Shown in pieces: positions 28,374 to 55,865 of a stretch of DNA of 64,000 nt (within the stretch, counting starts at the first letter, position 1; each line of letters starts with the position of its first letter). The notes under the pieces are model-generated. The model was not told where the DNA came from. It saw nothing but the letters and a program-made list of their open reading frames with translations, and did no database searches. The stretch comes from Harmothoe impar (Eukaryota; Annelida; Polychaeta; Phyllodocida; Polynoidae), in the NCBI GenBank assembly GCA_947462335.1, contig OX381705.1, positions 35,177,570 through 35,241,569 of the forward strand, in the 5' to 3' direction. The position numbers were made by a program, and so were the translations under genes.

Positions 28374-31300
28374 GTGCGTGTCAGGCTGGGTGTTTTTGTG
28401 GGTAGAGCCTAGGCCCTAGGGCTAGGTTGGGGAGGGGAGGCCCTGAGGGACCCCAGCTTCTGGCGAGATCACTGGGTCCCCTGAGAGCCGTGCCCGTGAA
28501 GTAATTTGTTCATGTTGGCCTGCAGTGATAGAAGACAATACAATATTGATTCAGTGGCTCATTATCGTGGCACATGAGCTAACCGATTGTGATTGTAGAA
28601 TAGTAGTTAGTAGACTATAAGTATAAGGGAGTGTTCATTTATTAATTGACCCAGGGTACCTGGGTCTCTGTGAGACGGTTTTCCAGCAAAAAAAGGAGTT
28701 TGGTCAGCTGACTTTGAACTGTTCCCCTGCATTTGTTTTTCCATTTATCAGATCGAAATAAAGACATGCATATAGATTGAAACAAACTGTACCTCCCTAT
28801 TTTTTTCAGTTTGTAAAAAAAGAAAAATTGTAGTAGAAAAACACTCTTGAAAAAAAGTCAAAAACTACCCTGAAATCAAGTCTGTGTGAACTAATGCTGA
28901 AGATAGGCCAGTGACCCTGAATCCTGAGGCACGTTCACACAGACTTCCTATACCTGCAATGTTATAAAACAGGTGAGACGAAAAAGTGAGACGCTTTGTG
29001 GTAGAACAGATCGTCTTCCATTGGTACCCACAGACATTTAAAGGCCTGGACACCTCTTTTCCTTGAAAAAATGAAATTGCTCCCATTTGGTCAATATTTC
29101 ACTCTTTGCATCTTGCATGGTGTCATCAGGGATGTGATTTCTCCTACTTTGGTAGGATTTCCTACCAAATAGAGCTAAAAAGTCGACCCTCATGATTTTC
29201 CCAGATCCAATGAGATATTTTTTCAGTGGGGTGGGGGGGGGGGGTCTGCTACTCAATTGCCAGACAGAATCTCTGCTCCAAAAAGTGAAGTCCTGATTCT
29301 TCAGACCAGAAGACTGAAATACACCAAATTGTACCATTTGCCTCCTTTGTTTTCAAATTTTTCTTGGGGGGCATGCCCCCAAACCCCCCTAGTACTGTTG
29401 TGCCATCTGATTTACAAATGGACACTTAACTCATTCAGTCCTGGATTAAGGTGGGAGGGGGATGGGAAGGTAGCCCTGCAGCATTGTGTTTGTTTATCCT
29501 TGGCTGAAAACTCCTGCCAAAAAGCTGATAAAGTATACTATAGTCGATGCTCACCCATCATGATATCAACTATAGTCAAATATATAATGCACCAGATTGC
29601 AAGTTTTCAAGTCTAGGCTCTCCAGGGATTTTGACAGGATATTCTTTAATGAGCCAATTGGCGCACTCATAGCAGGAACAATGCGCCATTTTGGAAATCA
29701 ATGGGCCCTTCTGACATCCTGACAATGCCCACCATAAATTTTGCTCAAATTTCTTCTTTTTTTGGGTGGGGGCACTGGGCATTGCAAGGGAAGCACAGGG
29801 AGCCCTCTAGTTTAGGGCCATGTCCCCGGCCCCTCCCAAGCCTGGGCAAGGACATTTTGAAAGTAAGATCTACACTAATGCATTTTGAATATACATTAGA
29901 ACTTCGGTTCTAGTTGGAATATTTGAAAAATTCTTTCAGTTTTGGAAAGCCTATGCGCCATAGGGCGCACCTGTATGGAGTTTAATGCGCCATCTAGGAT
30001 ATTAATGCGTCTATGGCGCAGGGCACGGCCCTGTCAAAATCCCTGGGCTCTCAAAACATTTCCCTTCAAAAACAAGGTTCCAGCCCAATCATAGAGGACA
30101 TATTGAGAGACACAAGTTTTGATATATTTGGTTCCAAAGAGCAGCAGATAGCACAGTTTCAATTCTAGAATTTCAAAGTTTTCTAAAACCTTTCCCTCCA
30201 AAAAGGAAGGTTCCAGCCCCAGAGAATAGGGCTGGGGAGCATTGCAGACAGAGAGCTTACACAAAGACTTGAGCTTTAATGTATTTTGTTCAAAAATGCA
30301 GCAGATAGCACCATTTCATTTGTAGAATTTCAAAATTTTCTAAACCTGTTCCTCCAAAAGCAAGGTTCCTGTCGCTACCATAAAGACCTCAGCTTTAATA
30401 AATCTTGTTCCAAAAAGGCAGCAGATAGCACCGTTTCAATGCTAGAATTTCAAAATTTTCTAAAAAACTTTTCCCTCCAAAAAGAAAAGTTCTAACCCCA
30501 GAGAATAGGGCTGCAGGGCATTGCAGACAGAGAGCTTACACAAAGATCTGAGCTTTAATATATTTTGTTCCAAAAAGCAGCAGATAGCACCATTTCAATG
30601 CTAGAATTTCAAAATTTTCTAAAAATCCTCCAAGTTCAAATCCCAACCATAAAGACTGCAGTTTTAAAATATTTTGTTCCAAAAAGCAGCACGGTTTCAA
30701 TTTTAGAATTTCAAAATTTTCTAAAACCCTTTCCCCTCAAAACAAGGTTCCAGTCCAAATCATCAAGGCCTGAACTTTCATATATTTTGTTCCAAAAAGC
30801 AGCAGATTGCACAATTTCAAGTTTTCAATTTCAATTTTTTTTTAAGCACCTTCCTAAAAAAAAAAACAGTTATAAGAGGCTGGAAAATAGAGATCTGATC
30901 CTATTTATATTTTGTGCTAAAATGCATCAGAATGCAGCATTTCCAGGCTAGACATACTAATTTTTCTTGGGGGCATCCCCCAAACCCCCCAAACAAAATG
31001 CAGCGTTAGGCTTTCAGATTTCTAAAAGTCCCCCCCCCCCACACACGCGCAGGTTAATTGCAGTGCTGCACAAGAAAATGCACCTGTGCTGTACTTAAAA
31101 CAACTGAAAGCTGAAACTTCTCACTTGATTTTGGGCCTATACCTTTTTTCCTACCATCTGACGATTTTCAAATCACATCCCTGGTCATTAGATCACTTTC
31201 CACAATATCTATCTAGTGGTGTATTTGTTTTTTACAAATTCCTACTGTAACCCCCTAAAAAACGAAAAATAATATTAGGCAGTAATTGCTGGTACTTTGC

Positions 31301-34300
31301 TTCAGCATAGAGCTCTATGGGAGCGTGTAGATAACCGACAACCCCAAATTTGGATATGTAGTGATAACCAATGCTATCTCTATGGGAGGGGTAGGTGGGA
31401 GGGGTAGGTGGGAGGGGTAGGTGAGACACGGGGGACATGAAAATTTGAATTTGGGCTCAAGTACCCCCCCATGAAAAAGTCAATGTACACATTTTTTCTG
31501 AGTATACCCTTTTTTTGCGCGGCTTGCCTCACTCGGTGTGACTTTCTTAGGGCACCTGCGTCATGCGACCTATAGGTTGTGTGGTGCAGGCCTACAGGTA
31601 GTTGTCAGTTCCTGATTTGTGACGCACAATTTGGGTATGCTATCCGAAACGGTCCAGCCAGGATATAATAGGGGGAGCAATGGATGGATATGGATAGTGG
31701 ACTAAGGTAAACCAAAGGTGCTGAATCCATTTCTGTTATGTGTAGGATGATATTTAGGTCGGAAAAGGGTCAAAATCAAGGTCAAAGGTCACATCTCTAA
31801 GAATCCCATTAATACAAGAGTGCACCCTTTCTCTTTCTTACTATGATAGAACTCGCCATTGCCGGGTTGGGTGTTGGTCGTCGGTCATTGGTGGTAGGGG
31901 GTTGGGATTGTTGGGACCTGAGTGTTGGGACATGAGTGTTGGGACATGAGTGTTGGGACATGAGTGTTAGGACATGAGTTGGGACACTGCCAATCTTGGA
32001 AAAGCCCTGGGTCACTTGTGATGTATATCACACAATCCATCTTTATTATTATAGGGGGGGGGTGGTGGTGTGATTTCGCGCGAGGGGGCGAAACATTTTC
32101 ACGCCCCCCCCCCCCCTCGAGAGCGTGTGGAACTTTTTGCACCCCCCCTCGCCAAAGGCGCTGAAAAATCCCCCCCCCCCCCCCCCCTTTGAACTATAGT
32201 AACGCGCTGGCTTTTTTGCTAAAAAGGGGCTTATATTTTTACGCCCCCCCCCCCCTCAAGAGGGGTCAGAACTTTTTACGCCCCCCCCCAAGGAGGGGTC
32301 GCAATTTTTACGCCCCCCCCCCCCCCTGTAACTAATAAACACTCCCTAAAGAAGTTAAATAGTCTTGGAAGCAGTGCAGTGCACTAGCAGTAGGACTGCC
32401 TTTTGTTTGGGTTTGATACCGTCATTATTATTAATGAATTTAATAGTGTTAATGTATGAAAGGGCTATGTGTGTCACTGTGTGGTCATGTGGAGGCACCC
32501 ACTTTTGGTACTGCAAATATGAGAAGCGCCTCGAAGACAGTACTTTTAGTAGAGGCTAGCAGCGATATAAAGTACTATACCCCATGAGGCTATAGTTGCA
32601 AAAATCTAAAACTCATGAAATGACCTAACAAACGCACTAGAGAAGGCTTAAATTTTAAAGTCTGGTACCATAGAGTCTATATTTAAATTGTATGATGGTA
32701 TGTTTCTTTATTTCTGTATTGACTTCAAGCATGAAGGTGCCTGCATCAGGCTCGAAATGGCCTGGATCATGCTAGATTCAGTCCAATTTCACCATACTTT
32801 TCAACAAACCCATCTATATTTCTGAAAATGTTTTTATGGGCACTCAATTGTACAGGGAACACACTGGCATTAAGTATACATAGTAAATGAGCTAGAACCA
32901 TTCTAGTGAGAGCTCTGGACTTGTAAGGGAGTGCTCATTTTTTAACAACAGGGGGGGGGCGGTGAGATTTCGCGCGTAGCGTGCGAAATTTTTTCACCTC
33001 CCCCCTAGAGGGGTCGAAATTTTTTACCCCCCCCCCCCCCCGGCAGGCCGAAAATCGCGCGCGTTCGCGCCCCTTTGTAGCATAGTAACGCGCGGGCTTT
33101 TTCCCTCAAAACAGGTTGAATATTTTTGAACCCCCCCCCAAGAGGGGTCCAAATTTTTTACCCCCCCCCCCCCGGTCAAGGGGTCAAAATTTTTTACCCC
33201 CCCCCCCAAATCCACCACCTCCCCCCCTGTTGTTAAAAAATGAGCACTCCCTAATAGTAAGAATTTGGGACGTTACAACACTGTCAACAGAGCTACAGCA
33301 ATATCTGTAGAGCTCCATGTCCCAAATAAAAACATTTTCTATATCTGATGTGGCGCGTAGGGGAGCGGGGATGGTCAGACACGACCTCCCAAGACTCCTG
33401 TCTTTTTGTAAATTTGTTCTATAGGCCACACCAAATAAAAAAGTTGGTCTATGGATTTCCCGCACCATATTTTCCGAAATGCAACTTCTTCTTTAAAAAA
33501 AATTAATTGTGTCTATGGACTGCACCCGCATCATTTCCTGGAAATTTATTATTATAATTATTATTTTTTAATTCTTTTTGTGGCCTTTTCTTTCATCGGG
33601 AGCCAGGAAATTTGAGTTTGTACATAAGAAAGAAAATAATTTGCCCCAGAATAAAAAATCGCCCACTCTGCCTGATTCAAGGTTGAGATCCGTAGAGGAA
33701 AAAAATCGCCCGCCCTCCCCAATTTCTGGGAACCAAAATCCGTAGACCAACTTTTTTTTGTTGTGGCCATAATAATGATAGAACTTTGCATTACTCAATA
33801 TCCTGCCTAAATTTTCTAGGACTGCTTCAAATCCAACGAAGTCAATGGACGAAAGCTGATTCTGTCAGATGCTTCTGCCTTACCTCGTATGGGAATCACA
33901 GACTTGCAGCATATAAAGGTACGTTTGATCCATCATCATATTTAACATGAAAGTGGTCTCAACTATTTCTCGAAGTGGATTTCAAAACAGCAAACCGAGT
34001 CATGTTATTCTGAACAAGCTATAGAACATGATATAGAGGTAATAAAGGAGAAGGCCAGTTTCAAGCATACATATACATATACCGTATTCGACGTAATAAG
34101 CGCCCTGGGCGCTTATAAAATTATTTTTATGGCGTTTTAAGTACTCAAGAGTTTAATTGTCTCCAAAATCCGGAAATTTGAGCCTTTATTCTAGTCTAAA
34201 AATGCCCCCAAAAGGGGATGGGGCGCTTATTAGGGGGAGGGCGCTGATTACGTCGAATACGGTACATTATTTATAGATATATAGATATATAGATATGTAG

Positions 34301-35553
34301 ATATATTATAATGTATTAACTATTAACGGGAACAACTCATCATATTAGTACATCCGTAGTAATGATTATATTTTTATACCATTGTTTTTGTGATCACTTT
34401 TTAGACAATTGCAAAAGGTATCCGCGACTTGCTGACCGTTGAAGATCCATACTGGAACAGAAGTATCTCTCTGCCTCCACGGGAAGATCTTGGTATGGAT
34501 ACATTCCCATTCCACACTATGTCTAGGCATTTGGTCAGAAGTATTGAAAGTACGGTAAACGGGACAACAACTATTACTTAAATCAAAAGTGGGCTGCGAG
34601 TATAATATTATATATGTATTCACACATACCGTACATGTATTAATTTGGGTAGGGGTGTCGAAGGATTTCTATCCCAATAGTTAAGGTTACTTAAAATTAA
34701 ACAAGGGGAATTTATTCACGTATGCCTATCTCTTGTCTGCAAAATGCCTTACCGGGTACAGGGGTAGACACTAACGCTGGCCCGGGAGCCAATGGCCCGT
34801 AATTTTTGGTCCGGGCCCACAGTTTTCTCAAGAATTACCTTCCTATGGGCCCGGGTGGCCCAGGGGAGTGGACATGGAAAAGTCTAGGAGAATATATCCA
34901 TATCAATATAGTCATGTCATATGTCGTTGGGAAGAGAAAATCAACAAGAAGCCAGTTATCATGATATGGTATTGATATAACTTAGAGAGTGCTACTTATG
35001 GTTTTCTCTTCAAGAAAGGTACCGTACCGTCACATTTAAGCACCGGGTATTGAATAAGCGCCGGTCTTGTATAAGCGCCGGGGGTATGAGGGTCTTGGAA
35101 TTACTCTTAAGCACTAAAACTGGATCTTGAATATAAACGCCTGTCTTGTATAAGCGCCGGGAATAAACACACCTGTAAAGTTATATACTTATAAGCGCCG
35201 GGGCGCTTTCTACACGACGGTACGGTAAATCGTTTCTCTTGGGCCCGCAATTTTAGATATGGGCCCGTAGATTTCTATAGCTACGGGCCCGGGTGGCCCA
35301 TGGCTGAAAATCTTGGTGTCTACCCCTGCGGGTAGTATGAATGTGTACATTTAATAGGCCTACTTGTGAGTTGTGCATTGTAAATATATGTATATCATGT
35401 ATATATCTATTTATAGGAATGTACTTGGAGAGGCGAAGCATTACTGGAGAGAAATCAGATGACATGACGTACGTGAAGTTCCTGCTGAACAATGAAGAGA
35501 TCAAATGGCAACCTCCACTGTCAAACCACTGTATGATTTTACCCCCGAGCTGA
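28266..35553 (+). CDS. SAMD15: SAMD15-like SAM-domain protein, 4 exons
   Basis: Exons 28266-28373, 33820-33918, 34405-34492 and 35417-35553 join in phase to 143 aa plus stop (432 nt), with GT-AG borders throughout. A SAM domain spans about residues 16-78: CLHWTVDDVAAWIEEIGF, GRKLI and LPRMGITDLQHI. It is followed by RDLLTVEDPYWNRSISLP and a short tail with GMYLERRSITG. This order matches the C-terminal part of vertebrate SAMD15 (HWSPEDVAEWI, PQMGI, RSISLP, GLYLEQ from memory). SAM domains mediate protein-protein or polymer contacts; the cellular role of SAMD15 is not settled. Human SAMD15 is several hundred residues longer at the N-terminus; here nothing precedes the SAM domain except 15 residues. 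It shares a promoter region with IFT25. Confidence 0.82.
28374..29121. other. SAMD15 intron 1, first part
   Basis: Intron sequence with a one-sided remnant of the G-run MITE end (TAAGGGAGTGTTCATT at 28625) and A/T runs. No coding signal. Confidence 0.5.
29127..31183. mobile_element. 2-kb hAT-like non-autonomous element in SAMD15 intron 1
   Basis: Ends are CAGGGATGTGATTT and its exact complement AAATCACATCCCTG, flanked by GTCAT on both sides (29122-29126, 31184-31188). The interior contains a tandem repeat (30110-30860), repeated TTTTTCTTGGGGGCAT...CCCCCAAACCCCCC blocks near both ends (29355-29390, 30960-30995), and a GCGCCATAGGGCGCA stretch. I found no transposase. Confidence 0.75.
30110..30860 (+). 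repeat. Degenerate tandem repeat, about 100-170 bp units
   Basis: At least six units share TATTTTGTTCCAAAAAGCAG, CAGATAGCACCATTTCAAT, AGAATTTCAAAATTTTCTAA and CCCTCCAAAA. Unit length varies because some copies carry an extra GAGAATAGGGCTG...GCATTGCAGACAGAGAGCTTACA block. Short open frames here are by-products of the repeat. Confidence 0.8.
31189..32925. repeat. SAMD15 intron 1 with minisatellites and a G-run MITE relative
   Basis: Contains a GGGAGGGGTAGGT array (31381-31425), a TTGGGACATGAGTG array (31911-31980), and a C/G-run rich block at 32053-32347. That block ends AATAAACACTCCCT and has AACTATAGTAACGCGCTGGC in its middle. The rest is unassigned. Confidence 0.6.
32926..33252. mobile_element. 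G-run MITE, copy 3
   Basis: 327 bp with AGGGAGTGCTCATTTTTTAA / TTAAAAAATGAGCACTCCCT ends and the shared GGCAGGCCGAAAAT...CGCGTTCGCGCCCCTTTGTAG core. It is in the same orientation as copy 1 and contains C runs of 13-14. Confidence 0.82.
33253..33819. other. SAMD15 intron 1, last part
   Basis: Intron DNA with AT-rich stretches and a pyrimidine-rich approach to the exon 2 acceptor. No feature was recognised. Confidence 0.5.
33820..33918 (+). CDS. SAMD15: SAMD15-like exon 2
   Basis: 33 codons, acceptor TTTTCTAG, donor GTACGT, phase 0. Encodes DCFKSNEVNGRKLI to GITDLQHIK, the second half of the SAM domain. Confidence 0.85.
34080..34265. mobile_element. Short MITE with ACCGTATTCGACGTAAT ends
   Basis: About 185 bp in SAMD15 intron 2. 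The ends are ACCGTATTCGACGTAATAAGC and inverted GCTGATTACGTCGAATACGGTA. GGGCGC-type motifs are repeated inside. Confidence 0.75.
34405..34492 (+). CDS. SAMD15: SAMD15-like exon 3
   Basis: 88 nt, acceptor ACTTTTTAG, donor GTATGG, ending in phase 1. Encodes TIAKGIRDLL through NRSISLPPREDL. Confidence 0.82.
34759..35328. mobile_element. hAT-like element in SAMD15 intron 3
   Basis: 570 bp. Ends CAGGGGTAGACAC / GTGTCTACCCCTG are followed inward by GGCCCGGG-rich arms. It is flanked by a 6-bp duplication CGGGTA (34753-34758, 35329-35334) and is interrupted by the MITE at 35020-35227. Confidence 0.75.
35020..35227. mobile_element. MITE with TACCGTACCGTC ends, nested in the hAT-like element
   Basis: About 208 bp. 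TACCGTACCGTC and inverted GACGGTACGGTA form the ends. The interior repeats TATAAGCGCCGGG or close variants about five times. Confidence 0.72.
35417..35553 (+). CDS. SAMD15: SAMD15-like exon 4 (terminal)
   Basis: The acceptor is CTATTTATAG. Encodes GMYLERRSITGEKSDDM to the stop at 35551-35553. Confidence 0.8.
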
Positions 35554-37674
35554 GAACCATGAACCATCACCTATATTTATTAATCCTGTCTTATCTTACT
35601 TCTAAACACGTTAACGACTTAGAAGCATTAGAAATAAGAATATTTGGTTATCGGCGCATCACTTAGCGCTCAGGTCGCCCAAGACCTTTGCATAGGTAGA
35701 CAATTTGTAGAATTCGCTTTCTCATAAATGTTTCTATTCCGATTGCTATTGTATTTCCCTAGCGATTTTCATTATTTATAAACTAAAGCCATAGACGCTG
35801 CAGCACCACTTGGTGCCCGGCTCATTGGAAACATTTAGGTGAATGGGATGATATGATATAACTGGTTTCATCTGTATACATGAGTACCTTTGCCTTGTAC
35901 ATGCTTGGATCTGTTTGTTGATTCATATCTAGCTGTGATAAGAGATGCACCTGGACGTACTCGCTGTTAATCAGTGATACATTACTGGTACATATATCAA
36001 ATAACACCTTTAATATTCACGTTACGTAAAAGTGATGTGTTTCATAAAAGACTTCGTCCATGGCTTCAAAACCTATGTGGGTGGTTTTATTGCACACCGG
36101 TTTTCTACATTTAATAGTAATGGACAATGTGCCAATTGATAATTTCGATGCCAACGAGATTTAAAGACAATGTATTTACATGTAATAATTTATCAATGTT
36201 ATAGATTGCCATTTGGTATTTAAACTCAAAAAATCAAACTCCTGTTGAATGGAGGCTCATGTCCACGGTCTTGGATTTTTACATACATACAGAGATCATG
36301 GATTCAAATTATATCAAACCGGAATTTGTCACATTTTTTAAAACAAATATTCTGAAGGGAAATGGGAGCTACTAGAACTTGTAACAACGAAAAAGTGGAT
36401 CTCTGTTTACTTGTATGTATATATCTAATATCTACCATCGCCCGCTAACGTAGGTTTATACCCAGGCGGGTATACCGTTCAATACTTACCTCGTGTATTA
36501 TTGCAAACACTGTGCCATCATCAGCGACGCCATTTTTGATGATACACGCACTATAGGCAGTTAACTTTGAAATTAAGGCTTATATTCGAATGTCACCGCC
36601 GTCCAATACATTTCTACCTATGATAACAATTAATAATGTAAATGATACATTATTGACTGTAGGTTTTACTTACACAGCATTAAAGTTTGCGATCAGAGAT
36701 CGTAATATATTTTGTTGTTGATGCCCCTATGGGGTTCTCGTATTAGCATACCGGTTATCAATAACATAGAGGTCCCTTCAGTTCCATTTTTTCTTCGCTT
36801 GAAATTGAAGATTCTTCAATTGTATTGCCGGAAATTCTCGCGTAGAAGCCATGACTAGTTTGCAAGTCAAATTGTTAGTGCGGCTTATAGGATCGGGCAA
36901 AATTCAGGGAGCAGCTTACATGCGAGTTTTTACATATATTTACTACAGTACTGAATTCGCCATAATCTATGACTGTGTGGCTAATATGTTTCTCTAAAGT
37001 TAGGGGTAGGTCTTACACGTAAGTTAAGGATAACACGAGAATTCACTGTAGTAACAGATTTTGTTCATGTAAAAGGTACTCGTAGAAAAGTCTGATGTTT
37101 TTTCATGTAAACAAGACATTAAATGAGCTTTCCCCTCATTAATAGCTGAACTCATCCTCTTCTAAACAACAAGCCGCGTTTTTGAAGAATCAGAAACATA
37201 CTTTTTCTGTTTGATATGAAAACGGTTTATTATGAAAATGATACATTACCAAACATGATGATGAATGCATTTTTAACATAGAATTAGTTCTAGTATGCTT
37301 CATAATAGTGTATTAAGAAATGGAATTGTTACGCGAAAGTAATGCCAGTGTAAAGCTTTGCAAAGCAGGGCCACACTAACAAATAATTCATAGATTTTTG
37401 ATCACGTGAAGATTGGAAACGCATACATGTACATGTATATGCGACTATTGGAGGGGTACACCTTATATAGATATATCACGTCGTGATAATTGGGAAGAAT
37501 GAAATGGATATATAAGAGCGACGTGTAGTAATTCTCCCCCAATAGAATCTATTCATTCAAGACATAGCTAGAACTGACTCCAGTCAAGTGTACATTGGCT
37601 AATTGAAAGAGTTAGTCCTTTGTGGTGCCGAGATATCTCCTAGTTATATGATATGAGAATCACTTAGTGAGGGT
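35554..37674. other. Convergent intergenic region SAMD15 / CCDC25
   Basis: 2.1 kb between the two facing stop codons. It is AT-rich and contains 3' UTR sequence of both genes. A minus-strand AATAAA is at 37226-37231. No further gene or clear repeat was seen. Confidence 0.6.
37226..37231 (-). promoter_or_regulatory. Candidate CCDC25 poly(A) signal
   Basis: AATAAA on the minus strand, about 445 bp downstream of the CCDC25 stop. It is the first canonical hexamer I noticed there; use is inferred. Confidence 0.35.
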
Positions 37675-54244
<16,570 letters not shown>

Positions 54245-54780
54245 ATTGATCAAAATATGTGTAGATCAAGAGGAGATGAGCGCAGCGCACCTGCCACACA
54301 AAACACCGGAAGTTCTATCGTCTTGGAATTTTACGACAAATCCCATGAAATATATGATATGCGGAAAATGTTCAATACTATGATTGCATCATTTGCGATA
54401 TTTCAATGCAATATTAATCCAACAATTACTATATATTTAGATTTATCAAAAAAGGGGTATTACGTCACTGGACTGACCGGCCTTGACCCTACTTCACCTT
54501 CACTTCCCGCCACGCCAAAGAGCGCCAGATTGAAAAAGTAATTTCCAGTTGTTTGTGGCTTGTAATCAAAATACGCGGTAAGTAGTCTCGACTTTATATA
54601 ATGGGCATTGTGTATGAAATGCACATAATGTAAAGCGAACGCTAACATGTTGTGCCGAACCTTTTGGAAGCAATTCTTTCTTCCGTAAAATCTGGGCGGG
54701 CTCGGCTCCGGCGCCTGCGGGGCTCAGTTAGTGAGTTACGCTTACGGTACCGCGGAAGACCCAAAACAATATATAATATG
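54245..54780. promoter_or_regulatory. Candidate CCDC25 / ESCO2 divergent promoter
   Basis: Immediately upstream of the CCDC25 ATG. An ETS-type CCGGAAGT is at 54306-54313, and GGGCGGG in a locally GC-rich stretch (54690-54725) may bind Sp-type factors. ESCO2 transcription may start here or nearer 61 kb; its non-coding first exon was not located. A 94-codon open frame at 54257-54541 has no recognisable homology. Confidence 0.5.
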
Positions 54781-55865
54781 AATGTTGAATAAGTACTTCA
54801 AGTAGAAAAGTCAAAGTCACAGACACAGTCTCGTGGCTTATACGCTTGAAACATGTTTGTCCCATTTGCAGTTTAGTGTTACACTGACTGTACGGTGCCA
54901 TCAGTGGTCACTCCATTGGTGGGTGAAGTTAGCCAGTGCCCACCATCCAAGCTGCAAGCTTGGCTGGTGAGCAAGTATGTATGATTGCTGGTGATGATTT
55001 TTAAAAAGGCTTGCACTCCTGACTTAAAGTATGTACTCACTATCTGTCTTCATGTGTGTGTGAAATAGGTATTCCTCCTACTTGGGCTCAAACATTTACA
55101 TGGTGCCATACTCCCAATAAGGCACAAACAGTATATTTTTCACCTGAATGCAGGCAATACTGGGAGTGTTTACAACATGGCTGAACTACATGGAACTGGG
55201 AGTTACCCTGACCCAGTGCATTGTAGGTAATTAGGGTCAAGTGCCCTGAGGGAGCATTGAGTGTTGTGTCCAATCATGCATGACTGGATGTTGTTCTCTG
55301 TTAACACACAAGGGTTACCTCAGTCATAGGGCCACTTGTGATATGCCCCCTAGTGTGGTTCAAAAGAACCAGTCATTAGAAATAATGACTGCTCCTCAAA
55401 AGACCTCAGGGAACCAGCCAAAGGAAGTTGTCATAAAGGTCATAAATCAGCCATGTTTTGACAAAGCAAAATATTTACCACCACCTCAGAAGGGAAATGT
55501 CTAATTGTGAAGCAGTGTGGAGGATATATACATGAAAAATGCATCTGGTATGTAGCACAAACACTACTACATGTATTATAACAATTTGGGCAAGGTGAGG
55601 AATGCAATTATGTATATTGCCAAGATTTTGTAAAGTTGCTGTCCAGCCCTGGCTGCGCCAGGGCTGGACTAGTACGGCTAGGTGAAGTTTGATAGAAAAC
55701 TAAAAGTTAAAGAAAATGTCAGTTTCTGTCACTCGGCCCGCCCTGCATTTTGTAGGCATGTGACAACAAAATTCAAATGGATTGTTTCTTCTTGTATCTA
55801 TCTGTAACTATCACAGTCGTATGGAGAAATATGTTAAAATCATATTCTTTTGGAATTTTCCTTTA
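54781..55865. other. Upstream region, unassigned
   Basis: Mixed-composition DNA. CCAGCCCTGGCTGCGCCAGGGCTGG at 55643-55667 is a short palindrome. The 74-codon frame at 55280-55504 is not recognised as a protein. Confidence 0.45.

Noticed and set aside
54257..54541. 94-codon open frame just upstream of CCDC25
   Set aside because: No domain, no homology recalled, and it overlaps the likely promoter. It could be a chance frame or an uncharacterised 5' exon, but nothing supports it.
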